This document shows, piece by piece, positions 52,945-59,750 of a stretch of DNA of 64,000 nucleotides. The stretch lies in contig CABTWP010000001.1 in NCBI GenBank assembly GCA_902488525.1, positions 39,934 to 103,933 on the forward strand, written 5' to 3'. Positions within the stretch are counted from its first letter, which is position 1. Each line of letters begins with the position of its first letter. A program made the position numbers and the translations under genes. The DNA is from an uncultured Collinsella sp. GTDB lineage: Bacteria; Actinomycetota; Coriobacteriia; Coriobacteriales; Coriobacteriaceae. Under the pieces are notes generated by a model, which was given only the letters and a program-made list of their open reading frames with translations, ran no database searches and was not told where the DNA came from.

Positions 52945-53543
52945 CAGAACGGGATGTCCTCGTCGTACACGTCCAGCTGCTGCTGGGCGGGCGCGTGCTG
53001 CGGCGCGGCCTGCGGCGCCTGCTGGGGCCGCCGCGGGACCGCCGGCGGGTTCTGGTAGGCCTGCTGGGCGTTCCATTGCGGTGCGGGCTGCTGGGGTGCC
53101 GGCTGCGGGGCGTATGCCTGCGGGGCGGGCTGCGGCGCCTGCTGGGGCGGGTACGCCTGCTGCTGGTAGCCCTGCGGCGCGTACTGCTGAGGCGCCTGCT
53201 GCCCGTTGGGGTTCTGGCTCATGAGGACGACCTCGTCGGGGATGATCTCGACCTTCGAGCGCCTGCCGCCGCCGTTCTTGTCCTCCCAGGAGCTGTAGCG
53301 CAGCTTCCCCTCGATGGCGATCTTCATGCCCTTGCGCAGGATGCGCGAGAGCGCCTCGGCGCGATTGCCGAACATGGTGCAGTCGATGAAGTTTGAGTAG
53401 TCCTCCCACTCGCCCGTCTGCTGGTTGCGGCGGCGGTCGTTGACCGCGATGCCGAAGCCCAGAACCTGCGTGCCGCCCGGCGTGGCGCGCAGCTCGGGGT
53501 CTCGGGTCAGATTGCCCGACACTACCACTCTGTTGATGCTCAT
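52944..53543 (-). CDS. ssb: Single-stranded DNA-binding protein
   Basis: ATG 53543 gives 199 residues. The OB fold starts NRVVVSGNLTRDPELR and ends near residue 110. A long Gln/Pro/Ala-rich linker leads to the acidic tip DEDIPF that binds replication partners. It coats single strands in phage replication and ERF-driven annealing. Confidence 0.96.
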   Translation of the reverse strand: MSINRVVVSGNLTRDPELRATPGGTQVLGFGIAVNDRRRNQQTGEWEDYSNFIDCTMFGNRAEALSRILRKGMKIAIEGKLRYSSWEDKNGGGRRSKVEIIPDEVVLMSQNPNGQQAPQQYAPQGYQQQAYPPQQAPQPAPQAYAPQPAPQQPAPQWNAQQAYQNPPAVPRRPQQAPQAAPQHAPAQQQLDVYDEDIPF

Positions 53544-53887
53544 CTGTATATCTCCTCTCCGCCGCTCGTCCATGTCCTCTGGATGTCGGCGTCTACGGTC
53601 TTGATTCGCAGCTTGAGGGCCATGATCGCCTCGCTCGATGCCTTGTAGAGGGCTTCGGCGCAGTCGCGCAGCTGCTTCTTCTCGGCTATCTCATCGCGCC
53701 CCCGGCACAGGTCGCCGATGATGGTCACCGGCGTGCCCTTGGAGCGCTCCTCGAGGATGGCGACGCGCAGCGCCTTTCGGTAGTCCGCCTCGTTCTCGGC
53801 GTACTGCTGCCCCGTCCGCCTGAGCGTGTCCAGCTCCGCCATGAGGCGCTCGAACAGCTCCTCGCGCTGCGCGTACATGTCCTGCAT
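53540..53887 (-). CDS. Hypothetical phage protein
   Basis: 115 residues, helical, starting MQDMYAQREELFERLMAEL; possibly coiled coil. Between ERF and SSB genes with four-base overlap with the latter. No family recognised. Confidence 0.5.
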   Translation of the reverse strand: MQDMYAQREELFERLMAELDTLRRTGQQYAENEADYRKALRVAILEERSKGTPVTIIGDLCRGRDEIAEKKQLRDCAEALYKASSEAIMALKLRIKTVDADIQRTWTSGGEEIYR

Positions 53888-53890
53888 GGC

Positions 53891-54448
53891 CTACAGGACG
53901 CGCCACGTAGGCGTGGCGCAGCAGCCGGGGTGCTTCTTGAACTCCTCGTACTGCTCTTTCGACTCGAAGGTGTAGGCCGTGCCGCAGGCCTTGCACTTCG
54001 CCGCGAAGCCTCCGCTCTCGGGCGGCTCCTTCTCGGGCTTGTCCGAGAGCGCGTCCGGGTCGCTCTGCCCGTCGATGGCGAACAGGCCGCAGAGCGCGTA
54101 CTTGCGCGCGTAGCTCGACGCCATCCCGGTCACCTGCGCGTCGTCGGAGCCGCTCTTGTGCTCCGCCTCGCGGGCGTAGGCCTTGAACTCCCTCGTCTCG
54201 CCGTGCCCGTCCACAAAGAACAGCGTGCACGTGGCCTCGACGTAGTAGCGCTCGCCCACCTTGCAGATGCCGTCCTGGAGCGTGAACGCCACGCCCGCCT
54301 CCTTGCAGGGCTCCTTGAGCGCGGCGACGATGTCCTCGAACGAGCGGTAGCTGAACTTCCCGAACGCGTTGTAGCGCGCCTTGGGGACGGTCACGGAGCG
54401 CTGCACCTTGGCTATCGCCTGGGAGAGCGTCATCTCCTCCTCCGCCAT
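53891..54448 (-). CDS. erf: ERF-family single-strand annealing protein
   Basis: 185 residues. SQAIAKVQRSV, KFSYRSFEDIVAALKEPCKE and QVTGMASSYARKYALCGLFAI are diagnostic of the ERF superfamily, which anneals complementary strands in phage recombination. The C-terminus adds a zinc-type ending (CKACGTAYTFESKEQYEEF). Adjacent to DUF1351 and SSB, the usual set. Confidence 0.92.
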   Translation of the reverse strand: MAEEEMTLSQAIAKVQRSVTVPKARYNAFGKFSYRSFEDIVAALKEPCKEAGVAFTLQDGICKVGERYYVEATCTLFFVDGHGETREFKAYAREAEHKSGSDDAQVTGMASSYARKYALCGLFAIDGQSDPDALSDKPEKEPPESGGFAAKCKACGTAYTFESKEQYEEFKKHPGCCATPTWRVL

Positions 54449-55342
54449 CTAGCGCACCCCCTTGCACCTGATGGTGCCGGTGATTCCGCGCTCGCGCAGC
54501 GCCGCGGCGAGCTGCTCCATCTGCGAGCGCGTGGCGGACGGGATCTCGACCGTCCACGCGCAGGACGGCTCGGGGCGCGCCGCGACGGCGGGTTCCGCCT
54601 GGCGCCTCGGCGCGGGGCGCGGCGCGGGCTTGGACTCGACCGCCTCGCGCATGGCGGCGATGCGGGCGTCATCCTCGTCGGCGGCGCGGGCGGCGTTGAG
54701 CGCCGAGCCCAGGTCAAGCGTGCGGAACAGCTCGCGCTCGGCGACCTCGTAGTGGGCCATGGAGCCGCGCTGCGCCTTGAGCGTGTCCCAGTCGCGCGCG
54801 ACGGCGGAGACCTTGTCCTCGAGGGCCTTCTTCGCCTTGACCTCGCCGAACGACTTGTTGAGCCACTTGTCGTCGTGCAGGCGCTCGTAGGGCACGACCG
54901 GCGAGAGGAGCTCCGCGAACGTCTCGTAGTGCTCCTTGAGCTTGGCCATTGCGCGGGACTTGCGGTCCTCCTCGGCCTGGTCGAGCTGCGCCTTGATGCC
55001 GTCCGACGCGCCGTCGATGATGGACGTGATCTCCTTGCAGCGCTTCTCGAAGGCGGCGAGCGGCTTGTTGTACTCGCGCTTCACGGCCTTCCGGCGCTCC
55101 TCTATCTCGGACTTGAGCCCGTTGAGGTAGGAGCGGTCGTGCTTCGCCTCCTTGATGGAGTCGTCCTTGGTCAGGTCGTACTTGGCGCCCTCGTAGTCCG
55201 CGACTTTCGCGCGGACGTGGGCCTCCAGCGCGTCGAAGTTGGCGCTGATGACGGACGGCGAGTACGTGACGACGAGGTCGGGTGCCCCCTGCTCCTCGAT
55301 GACCTCCGCCACGACCTCCTCGGCCCCGTTCTCCTCGGACAT
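54449..55342 (-). CDS. DUF1351 phage protein
   Basis: ATG 55342 gives 297 residues. A long central coiled coil (RRKAVKREYNKPLAAFEKR, then DGIKAQLDQAEEDRKSRAM) and the C-terminal IPSATRSQMEQLAAALRERG, typical of DUF1351 proteins. These almost always neighbour phage recombinases, probably as a partner of the annealing protein. Confidence 0.85.
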   Translation of the reverse strand: MSEENGAEEVVAEVIEEQGAPDLVVTYSPSVISANFDALEAHVRAKVADYEGAKYDLTKDDSIKEAKHDRSYLNGLKSEIEERRKAVKREYNKPLAAFEKRCKEITSIIDGASDGIKAQLDQAEEDRKSRAMAKLKEHYETFAELLSPVVPYERLHDDKWLNKSFGEVKAKKALEDKVSAVARDWDTLKAQRGSMAHYEVAERELFRTLDLGSALNAARAADEDDARIAAMREAVESKPAPRPAPRRQAEPAVAARPEPSCAWTVEIPSATRSQMEQLAAALRERGITGTIRCKGVR

Positions 55343-55566
55343 TACCTGACCTCCTCGTTGAGCATCCGGTTGTACTTCCTCTCGGTTAGCACCTCGTCGA
55401 TGACCACCTCGTGCCCGACGATCCACTTGGAGAGCCTCTCGCGCGCGTCCAAGAACCTGTCGAACGCCTCGTCGGACTTGGTTATGCCATAGATGGTGAG
55501 CATCGCCTGCTCCTCCGTGGCGAGCTCGGCCAGCTCGGCGAGCATCCCCTTGTAGTCCTCCATCAC
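55342..55566 (-). CDS. Hypothetical phage protein
   Basis: 74 residues, helical (GMLAELAELATEEQAMLTIY). Overlaps the DUF1351 start by one base. No family recognised. Confidence 0.5.
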   Translation of the reverse strand: MMEDYKGMLAELAELATEEQAMLTIYGITKSDEAFDRFLDARERLSKWIVGHEVVIDEVLTERKYNRMLNEEVR

Positions 55567-55775
55567 TCGGTCACTTCCCCGTCGTGGCTAACGAACAGGA
55601 TCTGGGGCTGCTTGCTCTGGATGGACAGCCAGACCTCCTCGCCGCTCTTGCGGATGGCGTCGAACGCCGCGCTGTCCTCCGTGTCGACCTCGAACTGCAG
55701 GACGGCGACGCCGCCCTTAACGGTGGCCTGCTTGAACTTGGCCTCGATCTCCACCGGTATGTTTGTGCTCTCCAT
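55563..55775 (-). CDS. Hypothetical phage protein
   Basis: ATG 55775 gives 70 residues, beta-rich (GGVAVLQFEVDTEDSAAFDA). Part of the recombination module by location. No family recognised. Confidence 0.5.
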   Translation of the reverse strand: MESTNIPVEIEAKFKQATVKGGVAVLQFEVDTEDSAAFDAIRKSGEEVWLSIQSKQPQILFVSHDGEVTE

Positions 55776-55777
55776 TG

Positions 55778-56146
55778 CTATTCCTCCCTGCCTGCGCCCG
55801 CGAGCATCGCCGCGAACGTCTCCAATGTCATGGTCACGAACTGCTCGCCGGGGATGGCGGTCCCGCGGCGCTTCCAGACGACCACGCCGTAGTCGGCCCC
55901 GCGGTTCCTGCGCTCGGTCTCCGCCTCGCGCAGCCACTTGGGCAGCTCGTGCCTTCCCTGGTAGTCCTTGCACTCGATTGCGATGCCCCGCCCGGCCATC
56001 GACACGCCGCGGATGTCGCCCGCGTCGTGCGAGCCGGTCTTGACCTGCCTGTCGATGTCGGCCCCCAGCCTCCCGGCGAGGTAGTCGGCGACCAGGCGCT
56101 CGAACCTCGTGCCCGCGTCCCTCGCGGTCCTCCTGCTCCTACTCAT
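55778..56146 (-). CDS. PD-(D/E)XK nuclease, Holliday-junction-resolvase-like
   Basis: 122 residues. GDIRGVSMAGRGIAIECKDY carries D, E-x-K of the PD-(D/E)XK core; FERLVADYLAGRLG lies in the N-terminal helix. Similar to phage resolvases near recombination genes. Likely resolves branched intermediates. Confidence 0.75.
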   Translation of the reverse strand: MSRSRRTARDAGTRFERLVADYLAGRLGADIDRQVKTGSHDAGDIRGVSMAGRGIAIECKDYQGRHELPKWLREAETERRNRGADYGVVVWKRRGTAIPGEQFVTMTLETFAAMLAGAGREE

Positions 56147-56477
56147 CGACGAAACCGTCCGATTTCGAGCGGTGCTTGTTGAATGCGTGCCTCAGGTGCG
56201 GGTAGCGCGCCTCCATGATGCGGGCGAGGCTCGGCGCGAGGCCGTTCTTCACGCCGACGTGCAGCTCGTTGCGCACCATGTGGATGAGGTAGTTGATCGA
56301 GACGTAGCCCTTGCGGTTGAGGCGGGTGGCCTGCTCGACCATGAAGTCCCACGCCCGCGGGTGCTCGCCTATCCATGCGCGCGCGTCCGCCATGTCCTGC
56401 TCGCCGTCCGCGCCGAGGCCGAATATCTCGAGCTGGCTGCTCATCGGCTTCTGGCGGTACCTCTCGTCGTTACGCAT
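56139..56477 (-). CDS. Hypothetical phage protein
   Basis: 112 residues (an inner ATG at 56444 is possible). WDFMVEQATRLNRKGYVSI and NYLIHMVRNELHVGVKNGLA suggest a small winged-helix-like fold. No family recognised. Confidence 0.5.
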   Translation of the reverse strand: MRNDERYRQKPMSSQLEIFGLGADGEQDMADARAWIGEHPRAWDFMVEQATRLNRKGYVSINYLIHMVRNELHVGVKNGLAPSLARIMEARYPHLRHAFNKHRSKSDGFVDE

Positions 56478-56751
56478 TGACGGCCCCCGCAGCGCATGCG
56501 GCCTTGGCGGCCTGGACCGCGCCGTCCATCGTCGGGAGGACGAAGACGGTCAGGACCGCCGCGAACAGGACCGCGGCGGCGATGAAGCCGACCATGGCCC
56601 CCGCCCTGAACGCATCGGAGTCGAGCTGCTCGCGGACGGTCGGTCGGTATGCCTTGGGTGCTATGATGGTCTGAGCCTCGTGTCTGGGGCTGTTTCGGCG
56701 AGTGCTCACAAGTTGGTAGCTGGGGGCGCTCGCTTCTTTGTATGTGTACAT
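56470..56751 (-). CDS. Hypothetical membrane protein
   Basis: ATG 56751 gives 93 residues. One C-terminal membrane segment (AMVGFIAAAVLFAAVLTVFV). The N-terminal part is soluble and basic. Early protein; unknown role. Confidence 0.5.
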   Translation of the reverse strand: MYTYKEASAPSYQLVSTRRNSPRHEAQTIIAPKAYRPTVREQLDSDAFRAGAMVGFIAAAVLFAAVLTVFVLPTMDGAVQAAKAACAAGAVNA

Positions 56752-56807
56752 CTTGTGTTCCCTTCTGATGTTTCCGCAGGTAGATGCAGGTGTGGCTTTT
56801 AGGGTGG

Positions 56808-57161
56808 CTATTTTGGGACTTTTTTGGCGCGGCTCTTGGCGCTGTAGCACCTCTGCCGCTCCCTGTCGTTCCGCTTTGCCCTCGCCGCCTCCTCGCGCAT
56901 CGCGCTGGCCTGCTCCCTGAGGTCTGCCACGTGGCCCTCCTTCGTGCACTCCGCGCACCAGCCGTTCGCCCTGTTCAGCGGCTTGAACGTCGTGCGCCCG
57001 CACTTCGGGCACATCCAGCGCTGGCGGAGCGATATTCCGCATCTGCGCGCCTGCCACTTGACCGCGTCGGTGCTGCGGCCCAGCGCCTTGGCTATCTCCC
57101 TGGCTCCGTCGCCGGCGTGTTCCCTCAGGTACCGGATCTCACGTGTCGACCATGGCCTCAC
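56808..57161 (-). CDS. Zinc-ribbon HTH-like DNA-binding protein
   Basis: GTG 57161, overlapping the previous stop and preceded by GGAGGGGAG, gives 117 residues. A SANT/GcrA-like helix region (STREIRYLREHAGDGAREIA, KALGRSTDAVKWQARRCG) is followed by CPKCGRTTF and GWCAECTKEG. Likely an early regulator. Confidence 0.6.
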   Translation of the reverse strand: MRPWSTREIRYLREHAGDGAREIAKALGRSTDAVKWQARRCGISLRQRWMCPKCGRTTFKPLNRANGWCAECTKEGHVADLREQASAMREEAARAKRNDRERQRCYSAKSRAKKVPK

Positions 57162-57283
57162 TGTCTCTTGCTCCCCTCCTTCCTCTCCCATTCCCGGAAC
57201 GCCGCCCGAAGCGTCGAGCACATGGCGTCGAGCGCTATCTCGCGCGGGGTCTTGGGCTTCTCCTCGTGTTCTTTGGCGTCCAT
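57158..57283 (-). CDS. Small hypothetical phage protein
   Basis: A 41-residue, charged, helical ORF (KPKTPREIALDAMCSTLRAA). Its ATG immediately follows the stop of the Cro-like gene. Start and stop are coupled to both neighbours, so it is likely real. Confidence 0.5.
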   Translation of the reverse strand: MDAKEHEEKPKTPREIALDAMCSTLRAAFREWERKEGSKRQ

Positions 57284-57502
57284 TTAGGACACCGAAGCCG
57301 TAAGGGCACGCTCGTCGCACATGTCGAGCAGGTACGAAGGATTACAACCGTAGAAACGGCATGCGCGAATGATGAAATCTCCCGGCATGCTCTCGGGGTC
57401 GCTCTCGTACTTAGCGAGCGTCTTGGCGGATACCGCAAGCTCGGTCGCTGCCTCCGCCTGCTTTAGCCCACGGCGTGCTCGCTCAGATGCTAGGTTCTTC
57501 AT
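57284..57502 (-). CDS. Cro-like HTH regulator
   Basis: ATG 57502 (GGAGG upstream) gives 72 residues with LKQAEAATELAVSAKTLAKYE, an XRE-type helix-turn-helix. First gene of the leftward early operon, opposite the repressor, hence the Cro position. Confidence 0.85.
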   Translation of the reverse strand: MKNLASERARRGLKQAEAATELAVSAKTLAKYESDPESMPGDFIIRACRFYGCNPSYLLDMCDERALTASVS

Positions 57503-57532
57503 TGGTATTTCCTCCCATCTAGTATGCATCTG

Positions 57533-57616
57533 GTTGGTACTTACGAGTCCCATAGTACGCATGACCATAGTAGCTGTCAATAAGAAATCTGTACAATTAC
57601 GCTTCTTGTTGGTACT
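57533..57616. promoter_or_regulatory. Operator-like repeats of the lysis-lysogeny switch
   Basis: GTTGGTACT occurs at 57533-57541 and 57608-57616, and a close variant (ATTGGTATT) at 57501. The copies flank the two divergent promoters and the second overlaps the repressor -10 box. Probable operator half-sites. Confidence 0.5.
57552..57580 (-). promoter_or_regulatory. Leftward early promoter
   Basis: On the minus strand a perfect -35 TTGACA (57575-57580) and -10 TACTAT (57552-57557) with a 17-bp spacer. It would drive the entire early operon starting with the Cro-like gene. Confidence 0.82.
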
Positions 57617-57618
57617 AT
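57590..57618 (+). promoter_or_regulatory. Rightward repressor promoter
   Basis: -35 TGTACA (57590-57595) and -10 TACTAT (57613-57618), 17-bp spacer, about 46 bases before the repressor ATG. The -10 overlaps an operator-like repeat, suggesting autoregulation. Confidence 0.55.
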
Positions 57619-57663
57619 TCGTTTACGGGAACGTAAGCTGCTACATATTAAGGAGTGTGTGAG

Positions 57664-57975
57664 ATGCAGACCCGATTGAAGGAAGTTAGGAAGGCAGCAG
57701 GCTACAACCAGCAGACCGCCGCCGAAGAGCTTGGCGTTTCCTTAAGCACCTATAGAAATTGGGAGCAGGGACGCGTGGTCATGAACGGAGGCCAGCTGAT
57801 TTCCGCAGCGCAAGCCTTCAATACGACCGTTGATTACATCCTTATGGTGGATGCGGACACACCGCTCGTGACGCAGCAGCAGGAGGAGCTTGATTCGATT
57901 TTTCAGGACTTAAACGACTCATGCAGAGCCGTCCTTATTGAGGTTGCCAGATCGTTGGCTACCCACATGCAATAA
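57664..57975 (+). CDS. CI-like phage repressor
   Basis: ATG 57664, with AAGGAG nine bases upstream, gives 103 residues. QQTAAEELGVSLSTYRNWEQG is an XRE-type helix-turn-helix. The short C-terminal part has no peptidase motif, so induction may not be through RecA self-cleavage. Divergent from the Cro-like gene. Confidence 0.85.
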   Translation: MQTRLKEVRKAAGYNQQTAAEELGVSLSTYRNWEQGRVVMNGGQLISAAQAFNTTVDYILMVDADTPLVTQQQEELDSIFQDLNDSCRAVLIEVARSLATHMQ

Positions 57976-58020
57976 AAAAGAGCCCCGTCGGCAGCGCTGG
58001 TCCACTGTGGCCGACGGGGC
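57971..58020 (-). terminator. Minus-strand terminator between recombinase and repressor
   Basis: GCCCCGTCGGC (57982-57992) and GCCGACGGGGC (58010-58020) form an 11-bp perfect stem; on the minus strand CTTTTTTATT follows. The plus direction has no T run. It would stop transcription antisense to the recombinase. Confidence 0.8.
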
Positions 58021-58075
58021 ATCCAACCAGTGCACCCATGCAAACTCAACTTGAAGGAAGGGTGACGTATATATT

Positions 58076-59536
58076 ATGCCAAAGAGGGCAGTGATATACG
58101 CGAGATTCTCGTGCAACAGGCAGCGCGAGGCCTCGATCGAGGACCAGCTGCGCGTCTGCCGCGAGTGGTGCGCGCGCGAGGGCTACGAGGTCGCGGCGGA
58201 ATACTGCGACCGCGCCGTGTCGGGGCGCACCGACGACCGCCCCGAGTTCCAGCGGATGATAGCCAACGCCGGCGAGAGCGAGATCGTGCTCGTCTACATG
58301 ATGGACCGCTTCAGCCGCGGCGAGTACGACGCGCCGATATACAAGCGCGAGCTCGCCACGCACGGCGTCAAGCTGGTCTCGGCGCTCGAACAGATACCCG
58401 ACAGCCCGGAGGGCATCATCTACGAGAAGCTGCTCGAGGGTCTCGCCGCCTGCGAGTCGAGGAAGACCGCCATCAGGACCAAGCGCGGCATGGAGGGCAA
58501 CGCCCTCAAGTGCAAGACCAACGGCGTGCGCATCTTCGGATACCGCAGGAACGGGGACGACGAGTACGAGGTCGACGAGGCGCAGGCGGCGTGGGTGCGC
58601 GAGGCCTTCGCGCTGAGGCTCGAGCGCATGTCCATGAACGCGATAGCGCGCGAGTTCGCGCGGCGCGGCCTCAGGACGCGCAAGGGCAACCCGTGCGGCC
58701 AGGCGATGGTGCAGCAGATGCTGCGCGACCGAAGGTACACGGGCAGGTACGAGTGGGGAGGCATCGTCCGCGAGGGCGGGATGCCGCAGATCGTGGACGA
58801 GGTGACGTTCATGGAGGTCCAGGGAATCAAGTGTCGCAAGCAGCGCTCGAGCGAGAACTGGGGCGACTTCGCCCTCGCGGGGGCGGCGCTGTGCGCGGAA
58901 TGCGGCAGGAACCTGCAGGGCGTGAGCGGCAGGGGCCGCAACAACGTGAAGTACGAGTACTACAGCTGCCCGGGGTCGTGCGTCCGCAACATCAGGCGCG
59001 AGGAGCTCGAGGGCTCCATAGCCTCGGCGCTGAGGGAGCTGCTCGGCGACCGCGGAGAGGCGCTGCAGATAGCCGACATGGTGGCGGAGCGCGCGGACAC
59101 GGCCGAGGTGCGGGCTCGCCGCAGGCAGGCGGAGGACTCGCTCAGGGCCGCGGAGAGGGGCCTGAGGAACATCCTCAACGCCATCGAGCAGGGCGTGATA
59201 GCGCCGGGCGTGAACGAGCGCATAGCCGAGCTCGAGGAGCAGCAGGCGCGCGCGAGGTACGACCTCGAGGCCATCACGGACGAGCGGATAGACCCGGAGC
59301 GCTTCGCCGACTTCCTGCAGTGCGGGACGGCGCTCGACGACGCGACGCTGCTGAAGGCGTTCGTGTGGCAGGCTGTCGTCTCGGAGGACGAGATACTGGT
59401 CACGCTGAACTACGACAAAAAGGGCGAACCCGCCAGATTGGACATCCAGCGGGTTCGAGCAAAATTGGAATGGTGCCCCATGTTGGATTCGAACCAACGG
59501 CCTTCTGCTCCGGAGGCAGACGCTCTAATCCCCTGA
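58076..59536 (+). CDS. Large serine recombinase (phage integrase)
   Basis: 486 residues in the integrated state. The resolvase domain has YARFS (catalytic Ser12) and MDRFSRGEYD. A recombinase domain spans about 160-260. A zinc ribbon (CAECGRNLQGVS to YYSCPG) and long coiled coil (about 340-420) follow. The last 18 codons (MLDSNQRPSAPEADALIP) are read from the antisense strand of tRNA-Arg. In the excised phage the frame would instead continue in sequence now at 23974-24048. It needs a directionality factor, not identified. Confidence 0.92.
   Translation: MPKRAVIYARFSCNRQREASIEDQLRVCREWCAREGYEVAAEYCDRAVSGRTDDRPEFQRMIANAGESEIVLVYMMDRFSRGEYDAPIYKRELATHGVKLVSALEQIPDSPEGIIYEKLLEGLAACESRKTAIRTKRGMEGNALKCKTNGVRIFGYRRNGDDEYEVDEAQAAWVREAFALRLERMSMNAIAREFARRGLRTRKGNPCGQAMVQQMLRDRRYTGRYEWGGIVREGGMPQIVDEVTFMEVQGIKCRKQRSSENWGDFALAGAALCAECGRNLQGVSGRGRNNVKYEYYSCPGSCVRNIRREELEGSIASALRELLGDRGEALQIADMVAERADTAEVRARRRQAEDSLRAAERGLRNILNAIEQGVIAPGVNERIAELEEQQARARYDLEAITDERIDPERFADFLQCGTALDDATLLKAFVWQAVVSEDEILVTLNYDKKGEPARLDIQRVRAKLEWCPMLDSNQRPSAPEADALIP
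59470..59479. repeat. attR core
   Basis: ATGGTGCCCC, second copy of the junction core. On the minus strand it comprises the CCA end, discriminator and last acceptor bases of tRNA-Arg. Integration restores these bases exactly, so the tRNA stays intact. Confidence 0.7.
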
Positions 59537-59547
59537 GCTAATAGGGC
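59471..59547 (-). tRNA. tRNA-Arg (anticodon CCG)
   Basis: 77 bases, reading GCCCTAT for the 5' acceptor and ATGGGGC plus A and encoded CCA at the 3' end. Anticodon stem TCTGC/GCAGA closes the loop CTCCGGA, giving CCG (reads CGG). T arm GTTGG TTCGAAT CCAAC. It is the prophage integration site. Confidence 0.95.
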
Positions 59548-59558
59548 GAACAACTGGC

Positions 59559-59588
59559 ATTATACCCAAGTGCGCCACGGGCTATCAA
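59559..59588 (-). promoter_or_regulatory. Promoter of tRNA-Arg
   Basis: Minus-strand -10 TATAAT (59559-59564) and -35 TTGATA (59583-59588), 18-bp spacer, ending 11 bases before the tRNA 5' end. In the lysogen transcription continues into the recombinase antisense strand. Confidence 0.7.
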
Positions 59589-59750
59589 AATAAAAGAAAA
59601 GCTTTGCAATTACGTGGGAGACACGGCGCAACGGCCCACTTTAGAAGGCAAAAGCGAGTCAGATAGTATAAACTCTCATGCACCATATATACACGACTCG
59701 CGATGCGGGCCGTTTTTGCAAAAGTTATCCATCGAGGTGAGAGGCACACC

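Larger units (their letters stand above)
23964..59479. mobile_element. Complete temperate siphophage prophage with a diversity-generating retroelement
   Basis: About 35.5 kb bounded by the 10-bp direct repeat ATGGTGCCCC (23964-23973 and 59470-59479). It holds a serine recombinase, repressor, early replication and recombination genes, packaging, head, neck, tail, a DGR and lysis genes, in the usual modular order. All genes except the recombinase and repressor read on the minus strand. No transposase or clear decay is seen, apart from one suspicious frame at 49730-50338. Confidence 0.93.

Noticed and set aside
58046..59497. A 483-codon open frame antisense to the recombinase
   Set aside because: It is Arg/Leu/Ala/Val-rich with no recognisable domain and mirrors the GC-rich codons of the clear recombinase gene. 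It is a compositional shadow.
59480..59536. MLDSNQRPSAPEADALIP as a true integrase domain
   Set aside because: This is the familiar translation of the antisense strand of a tRNA gene. It is real sequence of the integrated gene but not a conserved domain.
59548..59750. T-box or other riboswitch ahead of the aro cluster
   Set aside because: Only about 200 bases are available, shared with the tRNA promoter, and no T-box or terminator pair could be recognised.
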